A stretch of 64,000 bases of DNA from Aselliscus stoliczkanus (taxonomy: Eukaryota; Chordata; Mammalia; Chiroptera; Hipposideridae), in contig CM066736.1 of assembly GCA_033961575.1 (NCBI GenBank), positions 79,756,852 to 79,820,851 of the forward strand, given 5' to 3'. This document shows, piece after piece, positions 10,136-23,392 of the stretch; the first letter of the stretch is position 1, and each line of letters begins with the position of its first letter. The translations under genes were made by a program, and so were the position numbers. Under the pieces are notes generated by a model. That model did no database searches and was not told the origin of the DNA. It saw only the letters and a list, made by a program, of their open reading frames with translations.

Positions 10136-13100
10136 GAAGCCCATGAATCAGCACTCTTTTCTCAAAGTCTCATTGCTACCTTTTCTAGGGTGGATTGGTT
10201 GGAAAAGAGAATACTTGCCTTTCTTGTTCCCCTCTAAATCTTACCATTTTCTTCTAATTCTCCCATATTTTCTGCCCTTTATGCAAATGAAAAAATTTGA
10301 AAAAAAAAAGTTGTTGATAATAATCTAATATAAAAGATTAGATCTAAGACATTATGAGTAGTAGGAGAAAACAGACCAGATCTGACCAAAATACTGTGGA
10401 TTCATGGACTGAGTTCCAAGCAGAGCAGTCCTTCATAGCAGGTCACATCTTTTACGTTCTGGTTCTATCCATCCTGGACAGACCAAGGCTTAGGATTTTG
10501 TAGACATTTTTAGTATGATAAGTGAGAATAGCAACACAAGAAAACTCTCATGAACCATTTTTGTATCTTCAATGATAACCTTAGAAATTTCTGCTTGTGG
10601 AAGCAGGTTGAATTGTCATTTGTCACCTCCTTCTTGTAGGAATATTCCTCTCAGACCATATATTCTTTCCTGTGTTTTCTGTTTTCCTCTCTTTCTGTCC
10701 TGGCCTCCCCCTTCATTTCTTCTTCCCTCCCTCCCCTGCTCCGTCCTTCCCTGTTCCCCGTCCCCTCCTTTCCTGATATGCATGTGTTACTGCAAATCTC
10801 CAATTCAAATGGAGGTGTATATGCCTTTATTTAGCCAATTAAAAACCAGGACTCAAAATGGAAGATGTGCTACTGAATATGTTACTGTCTCTTCAGTGCC
10901 ATACTTTGATACCTTCCAATTTGTTCACTGATATAAATGCAAATTGGGGAAAATAATTAAACACGTATGCTGTTGATGCTGTCAGATGTTTCAATAGCTT
11001 GCTGCTTAGCATAACTGAGAGATAAGTAATGGAATAAGGATAGGATGTGTAATTTCCACTGTTTTTGTAGATGGTGGCAATCTCGGTCCTGATACTTTGA
11101 TGTTTGAGAGCTATTTAACTTTAAAGAAATGAGTCATGTAGAGACACGATATTGATAAAGAATTTCTAGCATTTCTCTAGCAGGTTTCAGAGAAACTGAC
11201 CATCTCTTGTCCATGGGGACATATCGTTTAAGGGACTGATACTTTTGGTTGGCCTCAATTGTCTTTGTCCTGATCCTGTGGGTAAGAGGGTCCCAGAAGT
11301 TTGAACTGGTTTTACCTTACAACCTATAGGAAAGAAAAATCATTTTAATAAACACCAACCACAGTAATTTATATCTGCCGCCTTTCTTTCCCCATCTTCC
11401 CCACTAAGCCAGCAAGTATTCAGAAAACAAGTTGATCAAGGTGGGCAGAAGAACTCTCTTTAAATTGTAAGGAAATGTCCCTAAATTCAGATGTATTATC
11501 TTTCATTTAGTGCAAAAATCCAATTACCCCAATATATCAAGACCCAACTTTATCTCACAGTAGCAAGTGTGTTGAAAATGAAGTTGCTTTGTTAACTTAG
11601 AGGATAGGAATTTGATAAACTGGACATATCTAGTTGTAAAATAAAAACTTCTAGAGCTACTCTTGCATTCAGAAATTCTTATTCCCTAGGGCTCAGCCTC
11701 CTCTATGTACTCTAGGCTGTACGCAGAGGGGGATTAGAAAACTCTGCTCTTGGTCCCTTTCTACCCTTGTAACCCCTCCCAGCCTTTCTGTAATTTAGTC
11801 ACTCATCCATGGCCCATCAGCAGTGACACATGAGAATGTAGGGCTTTGTTTCTTTCTTTCTTTTCCCCTTGGTTGTCTGAATTCCAGATTAGGCCTTATG
11901 GACACTTGTTCACTGATGTATCTCAAGTTTGAGAATAATCCCTGGCAATATTGTAGGTACTCAATAAGTATTCATTGACTAAATGGCTTAGTGCCAAGAA
12001 GAAATTTTTTTGGTTAAATAGAAATTTTTTAAATAGAACTTGAGAAAGGACACTAATTAAATGTGCTCTTTTTTAACTCAAGCCAGGATCTAAACCTATT
12101 GGTTTGCCTACTAGTTCTTACTGTCATGACATTATTTGTTGAGACTTCTTCAATAAAAGTGAATTCTCATTTAATGGTGGATGAAAAAGAGTGTTGCTTT
12201 CTCATAATTCATTTTGGCTTGATCTGACTCAAAAGACTACCATGCTTCCATTTTTGGTGTGATCTTTTTCTTCTTTTAATAACATTACTAAATATATGGC
12301 AAAAGTTTTTTCTTTCCAATGAAAATGCATCATAGTCATGTCATGGAGTCAGCTCTGGGAGAATGTGTGAAATCATATAGCTTGCTGATATTAATGATAT
12401 TTTATTGTGGCTTTGTGTATACTGTATCCTGAAAGGAGGTTGTGCTTTTTCCTATAGACCTATGCAAGGCTTTTTATTCTTTTATATGCTTTTATTAGGT
12501 CTATTAAATTATGTTAACACTTTATTTTGATTGTACGGGACCAATTATCCTTTCTGTGGATTACTTAGATTAGGCCCTTAGCTTTTCCTGGTGTTTATTT
12601 TTCCCTTTCAGTCATTTCATGTTCACATCTCTTCCTGAGTAAAGTGGCAAGAAATAACTAAAAATGAAAGTCAAATTGATTGATTTGACAATGTGTCAAC
12701 TTCTGATTTAGAGTTTGGTGAGAAAGGTAAAAACCACAGGCCAAAATAAGATATTTGGATTAGGATTATTGAAGCAATTTGGACTTGTTGGAGGGAGGAG
12801 ACAGAATTTAACAGAAGATTGGATTCTTCTTTCTTCTGTCCTTCTTTCTATTATATATGCCTTTGGAGGATACTGGTGACGTCCATTGTTAGGTCAGTGA
12901 TTTGCTCCATTTACTCTTTTAGCTATCCCATAATTCTCCCAGATTCAACACCAAGGTTGAGTTAATGAGTCATTCTGAATAAATACAGGTTGTAAGTGAT
13001 TTTGAATTGGCCTTCTGACTAAAATGAAAACATCTTTTTTTTTCATAAACCAAGCCACATGAGTAAGATATTATCTTATTATATGTAGAAAAAAGACTTT

Positions 13101-15369
13101 TTCATTTCTTCCTTCTCCCCACCCCCACCATATATCAAACCAATGGCTTTAAAGATAAGACATTTTCTATTTCCTAATCCTGCAGAACTCTGTGTATTTC
13201 ATGTTCATTAGTACTTTAGGGACCCATACCCTGTTAGCCTCTGGAAGAGCTCCTCTAGGGCTTGCCCTTTGTTTTTTCACGTTACTTACTTGCCTCATTC
13301 ACGGGCTTGACAGATGTATTTCAATGCAACTATGATAATACTTTTAAGACTTAACTAGAAAATGAAAAGCAGTGAAAAACTTTCCGCCATAAGCAATATA
13401 GTTGAACACTAATTCTGGGATAAGAGAGGGTGTGTTTTCTTCTTTTTGGATTTCGTTTCTGTCACATGAGCTTATGTGTGTTTGGCAGGAAGACTGTCTT
13501 TCCTTACATTCTTTACACTGGGTAGAAAGCATACTGAATTAAGAACCTATCATCCCTTCAAATAACTAATTAATATAGTAACATTAGACCAAGGGAGATG
13601 ACACTTCCTCTTTCCTAACCCCATGATGGAATATTGCAATCATTCTTGGAAGCTATAGTTTGGAATTAAAAACAAAATGGGTGTGTAACAAAGATGGTGA
13701 AGGAATTTAAAATTTAAGACATTTGAAGAATATGTGAAGGATTTGGGGATATTGAGCCTGGGAGAGAGAGAACTACAAATAGTACATTAGAGCAAGACTT
13801 TGAGGTTCAAAGGGGGTGAAATGAGGTCCACTCAATAAAGGCCATAAGACCACAGATTCATTAGAGAAAACATTCTTAAAAGGATGGTTCCACATGAAAG
13901 GGGCTTCTTCAGGTAATAGTTTCTGTCAAGCAGAGGCTAGGAAGGAACTCAGCAAAGATGTGGAGAGGATCCCAGCAATGGTTAGGGGTTGGATCAGATG
14001 ACCTAGTAACATTCTATTTTGCACTACTTTGTCCCTCATAACATGTTTAAATATTTGTTGACCCAGAGCTAATGATTTTTTTTTTTTGGAAAAAAAAAAA
14101 AAGAGGCTTTGCTCTTCTACCCAAAGTGCATCCTACCTTCCAGAGAAGAGATTGGTAACATGTGAGGCCAAAAGACTACTTGCAATTATGCCCTAGGCTG
14201 AGATTGGCTTTATCAGTCCATTTATTGATATCCTGTCAGTCCATTTATGGAAATCACAAACTGGTTCTTGAGTTAAAATTTAAAAAAATGTATTGTTTTA
14301 GTAGAAGTTACATGAAATTGTGAAAAGTGTATATTTGTCACTTGCCAAACATAGGCCAGGCTCAGTTTAGTGAATAATTAGTGTCTCTATAGGATTTCAG
14401 GATAGCCCTTTTCAGCAGGACAGCATTGTCAGTGAAAATCCCATACACATATCAACACAAAGTTTTGCAGCTCCCATCAGAAATGGGCAGGTGGATTGAT
14501 GGCATAAGTAGTTCCCAGGATCTATTTTGGAAAAATCTCAAATGACCTTTGGTCAGTTGGTTTCTCTTGAAAAAACATGATCTGAAAATGATTTTTAAAA
14601 AACTGAGGCCAAATTGCTTCATATAGAAAGTAACAAAACACAGGTCTTTGAAAATCAGAGATAACTATCAGCAGCATTTGCTAACAAATCTCATGATCCC
14701 AATGATTCTACCTGCAAAAACACATGCACCCTTGCTAGGCTGATAGATTTATTGGCCTTACCCCAGTATGGTGAGAAACACTCAGCTGGGGTGAGACTGC
14801 CTTGGACTTCTTTGGCTAGGAGGTCACAGCCTAAAAGTGAGCACTTCTTCTTTAATTGACTACCTGAGGTGCATGAGCCAACATTCCATTGTAGTTTCCC
14901 ACTGAATTAAAGCTTAATTTGTGGAGATGCGTTCTAGTTCCTGATGGAATCCTTGGTAGGTTGTGATATAGGGAGGTGGATAAGATGGTGGGAGGACTCC
15001 TAGTACTGCCATGAATTAATTAGCTGCAACTTTATGCAAAGCACAATCTCTTGAGCATCAGTTTCCTCATCCAAGAGATAGACTTTCCATACCTATCAGG
15101 ATTATTATGAAAATTAGATAAATTGAAAGTACAGTGCTTAGTAAACAATACACACTCAAATATTAGCTTTTCTCCTTGATTAAAAGCAGACTTTGGATGG
15201 TTTGATGCACGTATAGAGCCTTAGGACTAAACAAAGCATTTCTTGACTTCAAAGAGCTCCATTTCTGAAAGGGCCTTAAAAGGAAGTCACTTATTTGACT
15301 CATCAGTCTGCCTTTGGATGTTACTGTTACCCAAGAGACTCTTCATTTCTTTACATACTTCAGGAAAGG

Positions 15370-15418
<49 letters not shown>

Positions 15419-16600
15419 CCCACCCCATCTGAATAGGTAATTCCAGGGTTGTAAACTCCTCATTATCAGCAAACTTAACCTTATTATTGAAATACCTCAC
15501 AGTGCAATTTGAACCTCTTTCTTCTTGATCCTATTCTCCATGGGAAGAAAAATGGGTTAATTCTATTTTCTTTTAAGGGGCCGAGTTTGCCATTTATTAT
15601 TGCCCTTTTGCTTCACTGTTTTTCTTTAATGACAGTAAGAAAAGCTAATTAAGGTGACAATAATTATTCGCTTGGGGAATGTCAGGATAGGTATTTATCA
15701 GCTCAACTTCTTATTGGTATGAGATTTAGATCATAATGTTGCTGTTGGTTAACTCTTCAATTATCCATGTATTTCTCTTCTTTATGTAACATAAATGACA
15801 CAAAGTGTGCTTCTGAAGAATTATTCTTGTTGTGTGGCTCGTTTCTTTATCTCAGTAAAAATGGAGTCATAATTCTAATTTTGTAATCTGCTTTTAGAAT
15901 TTACTTTCACAGATGATATTAATAGACATAATTACCAACCTTGAAATTTAGTAGGGTTTCTTTCCCTTTCTACACGTGCACTGCATTCTGAAATAAAATT
16001 TGGAGTACCATATGCCTAATAAAACAAAAATTCATGTACAACATAATAAAAGATAAGAATCTGGTATGTTAGAATAATTTGTCACTAGTTGGTTGGATGG
16101 CACATAGCTTTTGTTTAAGGTTACATAGTTATGCCTGGATTAAATAACAATAGTAAGACTTGATAACCCTCTGAAAAACAGCTGCTAAACATACTGCTTT
16201 CTGGAATGTAATCATTAGGAATAAATATTCTCTTGTCCAATTGCAGAATGCTAGTGGAAATTTCTTGTAGGCTATTTGACTACGAATGTCAATTGATTTA
16301 AATAAAAACAATTTTTTTTAAAAAAAATCCTCTTATGCTTTAAGGTGTGTTGGGGCTTTCATGCCCCTGTGTAGAAAATTTCAAATGACTGGAATGCTGA
16401 CTTCTAATTTCTGCTCACTGAAGTATTCTCTGGACATACCAGATGGATGGAGCTCCTTTGATGATACGTAAGGGAGCTACATAATATTTATGTCAATACA
16501 TTTACATAAATGTCTGTGAGTAAAATTGCTGTTTTCCGCAAAAAAAAAACCTCTGCTGAAATTTCAGATAATACAGGGTTAAGAGACTTTTCGTAATCTA
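10136..16600. other. Repeat-poor RAB30 downstream flank, possible extended 3'UTR
   Basis: No spliced coding exon was found here on either strand. The segment is AT-rich with scattered AATAAA hexamers (for example in the CTCAATAAAGG near 13833 and the A-rich stretch near 16298). It contains one MIR-like stretch (14980-15170) and a (CT)n microsatellite (about 15371-15415). The scarcity of L1 and SINE copies over more than 6 kb is unusual for this window. It is compatible with a long conserved RAB30 3'UTR or with conserved non-coding sequence. Confidence 0.4.
15371..15415. repeat. (CT)n microsatellite
   Basis: About 22 uninterrupted CT units in the RAB30 downstream flank. It produces spurious Ser-Leu or Arg-Glu open frames on the two strands. 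Confidence 0.95.
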
Positions 16601-16612
16601 CAGGGAAAAAAA

Positions 16613-16800
16613 TGTGACCCCATATACCGTACCATGTATAATGCTCTCCCGTATATAATGTGCACCCATATTTTGGGCCCAAACTTTTCAGGGAAACAAA
16701 ATCTTTCGTTTTAATTTTTTAGTACTACCCATGTATAATGCGCATCCTTATTTTTCCCTCAGAAACATGATGCATGGCAAAATACAGTATATTGTTGCAT
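16613..16800. mobile_element. Short DNA-transposon-like repeat
   Basis: Two copies of a motif (CCATGTATAATGCTCTCCCG and CCATGTATAATGCGCATCCT) flank GGGCCCAAACTTTTCAGGG. The ends ATATACCGTA and the complement ATATACTGTA are inverted. This looks like a non-autonomous DNA element of unknown family, about 185 bp. Confidence 0.5.
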
Positions 16801-17344
16801 ACACTTTAGTGCATGACTTTTAGTATAGGAATGAAATAAAATGCAAAGTCTATCATCCTGGAGGTCTCAACAGCAAGTAAAAACATTTACAGAAGCTGTT
16901 TTATGAGAACTTTGAGAATCCCTGATTTCTCCATTTCCTATCTATTTCCATTCAAACTTGGACCTTTAACATACATATTTTTAACAAACATGTTAATCAT
17001 TAAATCTTAGGAACTCAATTCTTAATATTTGGCTATTGGTTCTAAGAATGGGCTCTCAGTAATACCTGAATACACCAGTATATAAAATCTAACCAGCAGC
17101 TGCAATACAAACATAATACTTGATTTTAAATGTTAATATGCGGATATTAACAGTACACTGTGCCATGTCTTACATGATCATGTTTTTTTTCCCTTAATAT
17201 AAAGCCTGACAGAAATATAAGCCTATAAGGACCTGAGTACAATGGGCTAAAAACATTGTCGAAAGGCAATTGTATGAGAACTTCAAGCAATATTAAAAAA
17301 GAGGGATAGGGAACTGGAATCTAAACAAAGTATTTTAAATGAAG

Positions 17345-18300
17345 TTGCATCTCTCTTTTAAAAATTTGAGATATAATTCACACACCACACAATTCTGTGT
17401 ATGGTAGTTTTGCCAGAGCATCTTGTGGTAGACATCTTGGCCACAAGCATGTTTGCTGCAAACGTTGTTGCTTGCATAACTAATTGTTCATCAGGCAATT
17501 TTGCTCTAAAAAAAGATAATATAACTGGTTGACAGGGTTTTTCTGTTTGTTTATTTTGTTTCATTTCTCCATTGACGAATCGATCAACCATTGTAGAAAA
17601 AGATAAAATAACGGGGTTGACTTTGTTTGTTTGGTTTCGTTTCTTGATGAAATCAACTGCCTTTGGTGGACTTAATTCATTTAAGCTAGTTTTCAGTTTG
17701 GTTTCATTTCTGCACTGATGAAGTTCTCTCAGTTACTCCCATTTTTGCATTATATATAAATCTTAGCTGGCCCTTGTATGGTCTATGCAGTGACAAGGAA
17801 AGATGCCTGCAGTGAAAATACCTAGAACCATACAATTCACCCCCTTTAAAATGTATTGTAAAGTTCAGTGTTTTTTTTAGTATTTTCACAAAGTTGTGTA
17901 ACCATTACCACTAGCTAACGCCAGATCCATCATCCCAAAAAAGAAACTCTGTACTCATTAGCAGTCACTCTCCATCCAGCCTCCCCCAGCACCTGGCAAA
18001 AGCACTAATTTACTTTCGGTCTCTACAGATTTGCCTGTCCTGAACATTTCATATAAATAGAATGATATAACATGTGGTCTTCTGTGTCTGCCTTCTTTCA
18101 TTTAGCATAATGTTTTCCAGTTTCATGTTGTAGCATGAATCAATATTCTTTTTAGGGCTAAATAAATTCCATTGGCTGTGTATGCCACATTTTATTTGCC
18201 CATTCATCATTGATGGACATTTGGGTTGTTTCCACGTTTTGGCTGTTATAAATAATGATGCTATGAACGTTTATGTACAAAATTTCTGTGTGGGCATATG
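17345..18300 (-). mobile_element. Old L1M 3' end, split by a 432-bp insertion
   Basis: Plus-strand motifs GAGATATAATTCACACACCA, then (after 17838) CACAAAGTTGTGTAACCATT, ACTCATTAGCAGTCACTCTC, TTTCATTTAGCATAATG and TTGATGGACATTTGGGTTG form one old L1M 3' end in reverse orientation. It is interrupted at 17396-17827 by an unrelated element. Confidence 0.8.
17396..17827. mobile_element. Unclassified 432-bp insertion with 11-bp TSD and weak TIRs
   Basis: The flanks CCACACAATTC (17385-17395) and CCATACAATTC (17828-17838) are one duplicated L1 target, with one mismatch. The left end TGGTAGTTTTGCCAGAGCAT and the complement of the right end AGGTATTTTCACTGCAGGCA are similar, suggesting degenerate inverted repeats. 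Two internal direct repeats share an AAAAAGATAA...GTTGAC core and TTTGGTTTC/TTTTGTTTC motifs. There is no poly(A) tail. Target length and ends suggest a DNA transposon of the MuDR or Merlin kind, but I do not recognise the family. Confidence 0.6.
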
Positions 18301-19353
18301 TTTTCGTATCTCTCTGAAAAGCAATTAGTCTAGCAAATCAAGTCATTTGTGTTCCTTTAAGCAGAACTTCTTGAACTCCTACTTAGAGAATGCAACTTAC
18401 CTTAGATCAATTATTCAGTTAGGAGACCCCTGAATAATGGCTAAGTCCCCAATAAGTCCATAAGAATTTTCCTATGAGCCTATTATTTAGTTATGATTAT
18501 CAATTTCATGAAGACTGCTTCAGTCTTATAGAAATTGAGTTATCCTATAGAGAATCTCTCAAGGCCTCTTTATTGTTTTAAAGGACAGCTACAAATCATG
18601 CTTGAGAGGAGTACTCATTCAATCTTCTAAGATTCAATGAAGGAACATTTTTCATATACAATTTCCTCTTGTATACCAACTGTCTTTTAAAGCTTGGAGT
18701 TTCCTTCTTGAGAAAAGATTGTCAAGTAGTGAAACCACCTGACTGTCCATTGTAGCTTAAGTGTTTATTATTAAGAAATAATTCATACTGAGAGTCAAAG
18801 TAAAAAGAATGTATTTTGTGTGCAATGGATGAATGTATCAATGACTTTTTATTTGTAACAGAATTTTTAAAAACGATGAATGTAAATTGCTTTCCCATGT
18901 ACTTGTATATAAATAAACATTTCCTGTTGCCCCCATTTGGAGGATCATATGCTATCAACGTATGTAAAAAGCTAATAAGCTTTAAGTACACTAATGTGTT
19001 TCAGCATGACGTATAATGTGCTCTGGATTTGGGTACCTGGAGACCTGAGTTTGTTATTCTCTAACTGGTTAACCTGGACAAGTCATTGAACACAGCACCA
19101 TGGATTTCTGCTCTGTAAAATGAGGGGTAAATTGAATAATCTTGAAGACCTTCTCCAATCACAACACTAAATAAGAGCACGTGGTTATATTCAGGATGTG
19201 AAAATTGTGTGCTAAATATTTCTAATGGTGAGAAAGATGCTTTATCTGTTGGAAGGAATATTACACTGAGAACAAGGAGTCATAAATTCTAGTCCCAGCT
19301 CTAACACTGAGGAGTGATGTGATATTACATATCTTTAAAGTCCCTTGTAATTA

Positions 19354-20170
19354 GTGGAACTAGAGGAAATAGAAGTAAACAACCTATCGGAGACAGAGTT
19401 CAGAACACTGATTATTAGAATGTTCAAGGAAATTAATGAAAATATAAAGAAGGATAGAGAAATCATGAAAGGCAACCAGCTAGAACTTAAGAACACAATT
19501 ACTGAATTAAATAACAAACTTGATGGAATGACTAGCAGATTGGATGAAGTAGAAAATTGAATCAGTGACTTAGAAGACAAGATAGCCTAGATCACCCAAG
19601 TGGAACAACAAAAAGAAAAAAAAATGAAAAACATTGAAAATAGAAGTTTAAGAGAGCTGGGAGACAACATCAAACACAACAACTTCGTATCATTGGAATA
19701 TCAGAAGGAGAAGAGAGGGAGCATGGGATTGAGAACATATTTGAAGTAATAATGTCTGTAAACTACCCTAACCTGGCAAAGGACAGTGAAATACAAACCC
19801 TGGAAGTGCAGAGAGTTCCAACCAAGATGATCCCAAACAGGCCCACACCAAGACACATTATAGTGAAAATGGCAAGGGTTAAGGACAAAGAATCCTTAAA
19901 GCAGCAAGGGAAAGGCAGCAAGTTACTTACAAGGGCACCCCTATAAGATTATCAGCCGACTTTTCTACAGAAACTCTGCAGGCCAGAAGGGAGTGGCAGG
20001 AGGTTTTCAAAGTGATGAAAAATAAAGGCCTACAACCCAGATTGCTGTATCCAGCAAGGTTATCATTTAAAATTGAAGGTGAGATAAAGAGCTTTCCAGA
20101 AAAGAATAAGTTAAGGGAATTCATTACCACCAAGCCAGCTTTGCAGGAAATGTTAAAAGGGTTTCTTTAA
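19354..20170 (+). pseudogene. L1 ORF1 remnant
   Basis: Frameshifted ORF1p (RNA-binding chaperone of L1 RNPs). Recognisable blocks are NLSETEFRTLIIRMFKEINE, the coiled-coil-like ENKIDGM-type heptads, RPTPRHIIVKMARVKDKE in the RRM region, LSADFSTETLQARRE and LQPRLLYPARLSF in the C-terminal domain. It lacks the N-terminus and has a TGA at 19558. Confidence 0.85.
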
Positions 20171-20229
20171 GCAGAAGAGAGAAACAACCTAACTAAGAAA
20201 GCCTAGGAACACAAATAACAAAATGACAA

Positions 20230-22745
20230 TAAATACACACCTATCAATAATCACATTAAATGTAAATGGATTAAATGCTCCAATAAAAAGACATAGGGCG
20301 GCTGAATGGATAAGAAAGACCCCAGCATATGCTGTATACAAGAGACTCACCTCAGATCAAAAGACACATTCAGGCTGAAAGTAAAAGATGGAGTAAAATA
20401 TTTCATGCAAATGGAACTGAGAAAAAAGCTGGAGTAACAATACTTATATCAGATAAAATGGACTTTAAATTGAAGAATATAATAAAGGACAAAGAAGGAC
20501 ACTGCATAATAATAAAGGGATCGATCCAACAAGAGGACATAACCCTAGTAAACATCTACACACCTAACATAGGAGCTCCTAAATATGTAAAACAGATATT
20601 GTCAGACATAAAGACGGAGATAAACAGTAACACTATCATAGTAGGGGACTTCGACACCCCGCTGTCACCAATGGACAGATCCTTCAGACAGAAAATTAAG
20701 GCAGAAACAGTGATCTTAAATGACACATTAGACAAGCTGGATTGAACTGATATTTTCAGAGCATTTCACCCCAAAGCTACAGAATATACATTCTTCTCAA
20801 GTGCACATGGAACATTTTCCAAGATAGACCACATGTTAGGCCACAAAACAAGTCTCAAGAAATTTAAGAAGACTGAAGTCATTTCAAGTGTCTTCTCTGA
20901 CCACAATGCTATGAAACTAGAAATCAATTATAAGAAGAAATCCGGAAAGCCGAAAAATAAATGGAGGCTAAATAACATGCTACTAAATAGCGAGTGGGTC
21001 ACAAATGAGATCAAAGAGAAAATCAAAAGATACTTCGAGACAAACGAAAATGAAAACACCATGACCCCAAATCTCTGACCCCAAATCTCTGGAATGCAGC
21101 AAAAGCAGTCCTAAGAGACAAGTTCATAGCAGTGCACGCCTACCTAAAGAAGGAAGAAAAATATCAAATCAACAGGTTATCCTTACACCTCAGGGAACTG
21201 AAAAAAGAACAGCAAAAGAAGCCCAAGGGGAGTACAAGGAAGGAGATAATACAGACCAGAGCAGAAATAAACAATATAGAGAACAGAAAAAAAATACAAA
21301 AGATCAACAAAACCAAGAGCTGGTTTTTTGAGAAGATAAACAAAATTGACAAACCTCTAGCCAGGCTCATAAAAAAAAAAAAAAAAAAAAGAGAGAGAGA
21401 GAGGACTCCAATCAGTAAAATCAGGAATGAAAGAGGTGAAATGAGTACACAGACAGCACAGAAATACAAAAAATTTTAAGAAATTACTATGACCAACTAC
21501 ATGCCAACAAATTTGACAATCTGAAAGAAATGGATAATTTTCTAGAAGCATACAACCTTCTAAAGCTAACTCAAGAAGAAACGGAAAATCTAAATAGTCT
21601 GATTACTACCAAGGAAATTGAATCAGTAATTGACAAGCTCCCAACAAACAAAAGCCCTGGACCAGATGGCTTCACAAGTGAATGTTATCAAACATTCAAA
21701 AAAGAACTATTACTTATTCTTCTCAAACTATTCCAAAAGATCCAGGAGGAAAGGCTCCCAAATTCTTTTTATGAAGCCATTATCACCCTGATTGCAAAAC
21801 CAGATAAAGACAGAACAAAAAAGGAAAATTATAGGCCAATATCACTGATGAACATAATGCAAAAATTCTCAATAAAATATTAGGAAACAGAATTCAGCAA
21901 TATATTAAGAAGATTATACATCATGATCAAGTGGGTTTCATCCCTAGTATGCAAGGCTGGTTCAACATCCATAAATCAATTAATGTGATACACCATCAAC
22001 AAAATGAAGAATAAAAATCATATGGTCATATCAATAGATGCAGAAAAAGCATTTGACAAAATCCAACAGCCATTTATGTTAAAAACACTTAGCAAAATGG
22101 GAATACAGAGATCAAATCTCAACATAATAAAGGCCATATATGATAAACCTACAGCTAACATCATACTCAATATCCAAAATTTATAAAACATTCATGCAGC
22201 TCAACACCAAAAAAACAAACAATCCAATTAAAAAAACGGGCAGAGGAAATGAAGAGACATTTCTCTAAAGAGGACATACAGATGGCCAACAGGCACATGA
22301 AAAAATGTTCAACCTCACTGATCATTAGGGAAATGCAAATAAAAACCATAATGAGATACCACCTCACTCCAGTCAGAATGGCTATCATCAATAAATCAAC
22401 AAACAACAAGTGCTGGGGTCGGGGGGCCTGTGGGGAAATGGGAACCCTGCTGCACTGTTGATGGGACTGCAGATTGGTTCAGCCACTATAGAAGTCAGTA
22501 TGGAGGGATCTCAAAAAACTGAAAATGGAACTACCTTTTGACCCAGCAATTCCACTCCTAGGCGTTTACCCTGAAAAACCCAAGACACTAATTCGAAAAA
22601 GCATATGTACCCCTATGTTCATTGCAGCGCTATTTACAATAGCCAAGACTTGGAAACAATCGAAATGCCCATTGGTAGATGACTGGATTAAGAAACTGTG
22701 GTACATTTACATAATGGAGTATTACGCAGCTATAAAGAAGTAAGA
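20230..22745 (+). pseudogene. L1 ORF2 remnant with internal deletion
   Basis: Pieces of the endonuclease (VNIYTPNIGAPKYVKQ, IIVGDFDTPLSPMDR), the reverse transcriptase start ([35 protein letters not shown]) and the C-terminal segment ([42 protein letters not shown]). The conserved FADD-containing RT core and everything up to the C-terminal domain are absent; the join is near 22170. It is non-functional. Confidence 0.88.
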
Positions 22746-23392
22746 TATTGTACCATTTGCAACGATATGGATGGACCTAGAGAACATTATGTTAAGTAAA
22801 ATAAGTCAGTCAGTGAAAGACAAATACCATATGATCTCACTTATGTGTGGAATCTAAAGAACTGAATAAACAAGCAGTGTAAACAGAAATAGCCTTAGAG
22901 ACACAAAGGAAAAACTGATAAGGGCTAGATGGGATGGGGATGAGCATGAGGTAGAAGGGGAAGGGACGAGGCAACATAAACTGATAACTACACTACTACT
23001 GCAGAGACAGAAGAGACAGTTTAGGGAATACAATCAATAAGGTTGTAAATATTTTTCTTAGGGGATCAGAAGGACTGTCTTGTCAGGGAGACTACTTCAT
23101 GGATGGTGTAGGGGCCTGACCATTGCACTGTACATCTGAAGCTGCTGCTGAATAATAATATTATATGTCAACTATATTTTAACACATATATAGTGATGGG
23201 ATGTGGAATATAGTGTGTGGGGATGCAGTCAGTGGAATTGTAATACATATGTATAATATCGGAGGTGAGGAGGCAGGGGATGGGGAGAGGGTAGTCACTT
23301 TGTAAGGAGTGAAAAAGATAACTATTGCATTGTTTTGTACATCTGTAACTAATAATAATAATAATAAAGTTTTAAAAAAATAAAAGTCCCTT

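Larger units (their letters stand above)
19347..23382 (+). mobile_element. LINE-1, 5'-truncated and internally deleted
   Basis: The 10-bp duplication AAAGTCCCTT is at 19337-19346 and 23383-23392. The element begins within ORF1 (LEEIEVNNLSETEF), runs through ORF1 and into ORF2 from about 20230 (endonuclease at about 20230-21080, reverse transcriptase from about 21530). It jumps near 22170 to the ORF2 C-terminal part, then has about 600 bp of 3'UTR and an A-rich tail (AATAATAATAATAATAAAG). All frames carry stops and frameshifts; an A20(GA)n tract interrupts ORF2 at 21371-21403. It lies between RAB30 and DDIAS. Confidence 0.93.

Noticed and set aside
15243..15472. Open frames on both strands with Ser-Leu or Arg-Glu repeats
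   Set aside because: They are produced by the (CT)n microsatellite.
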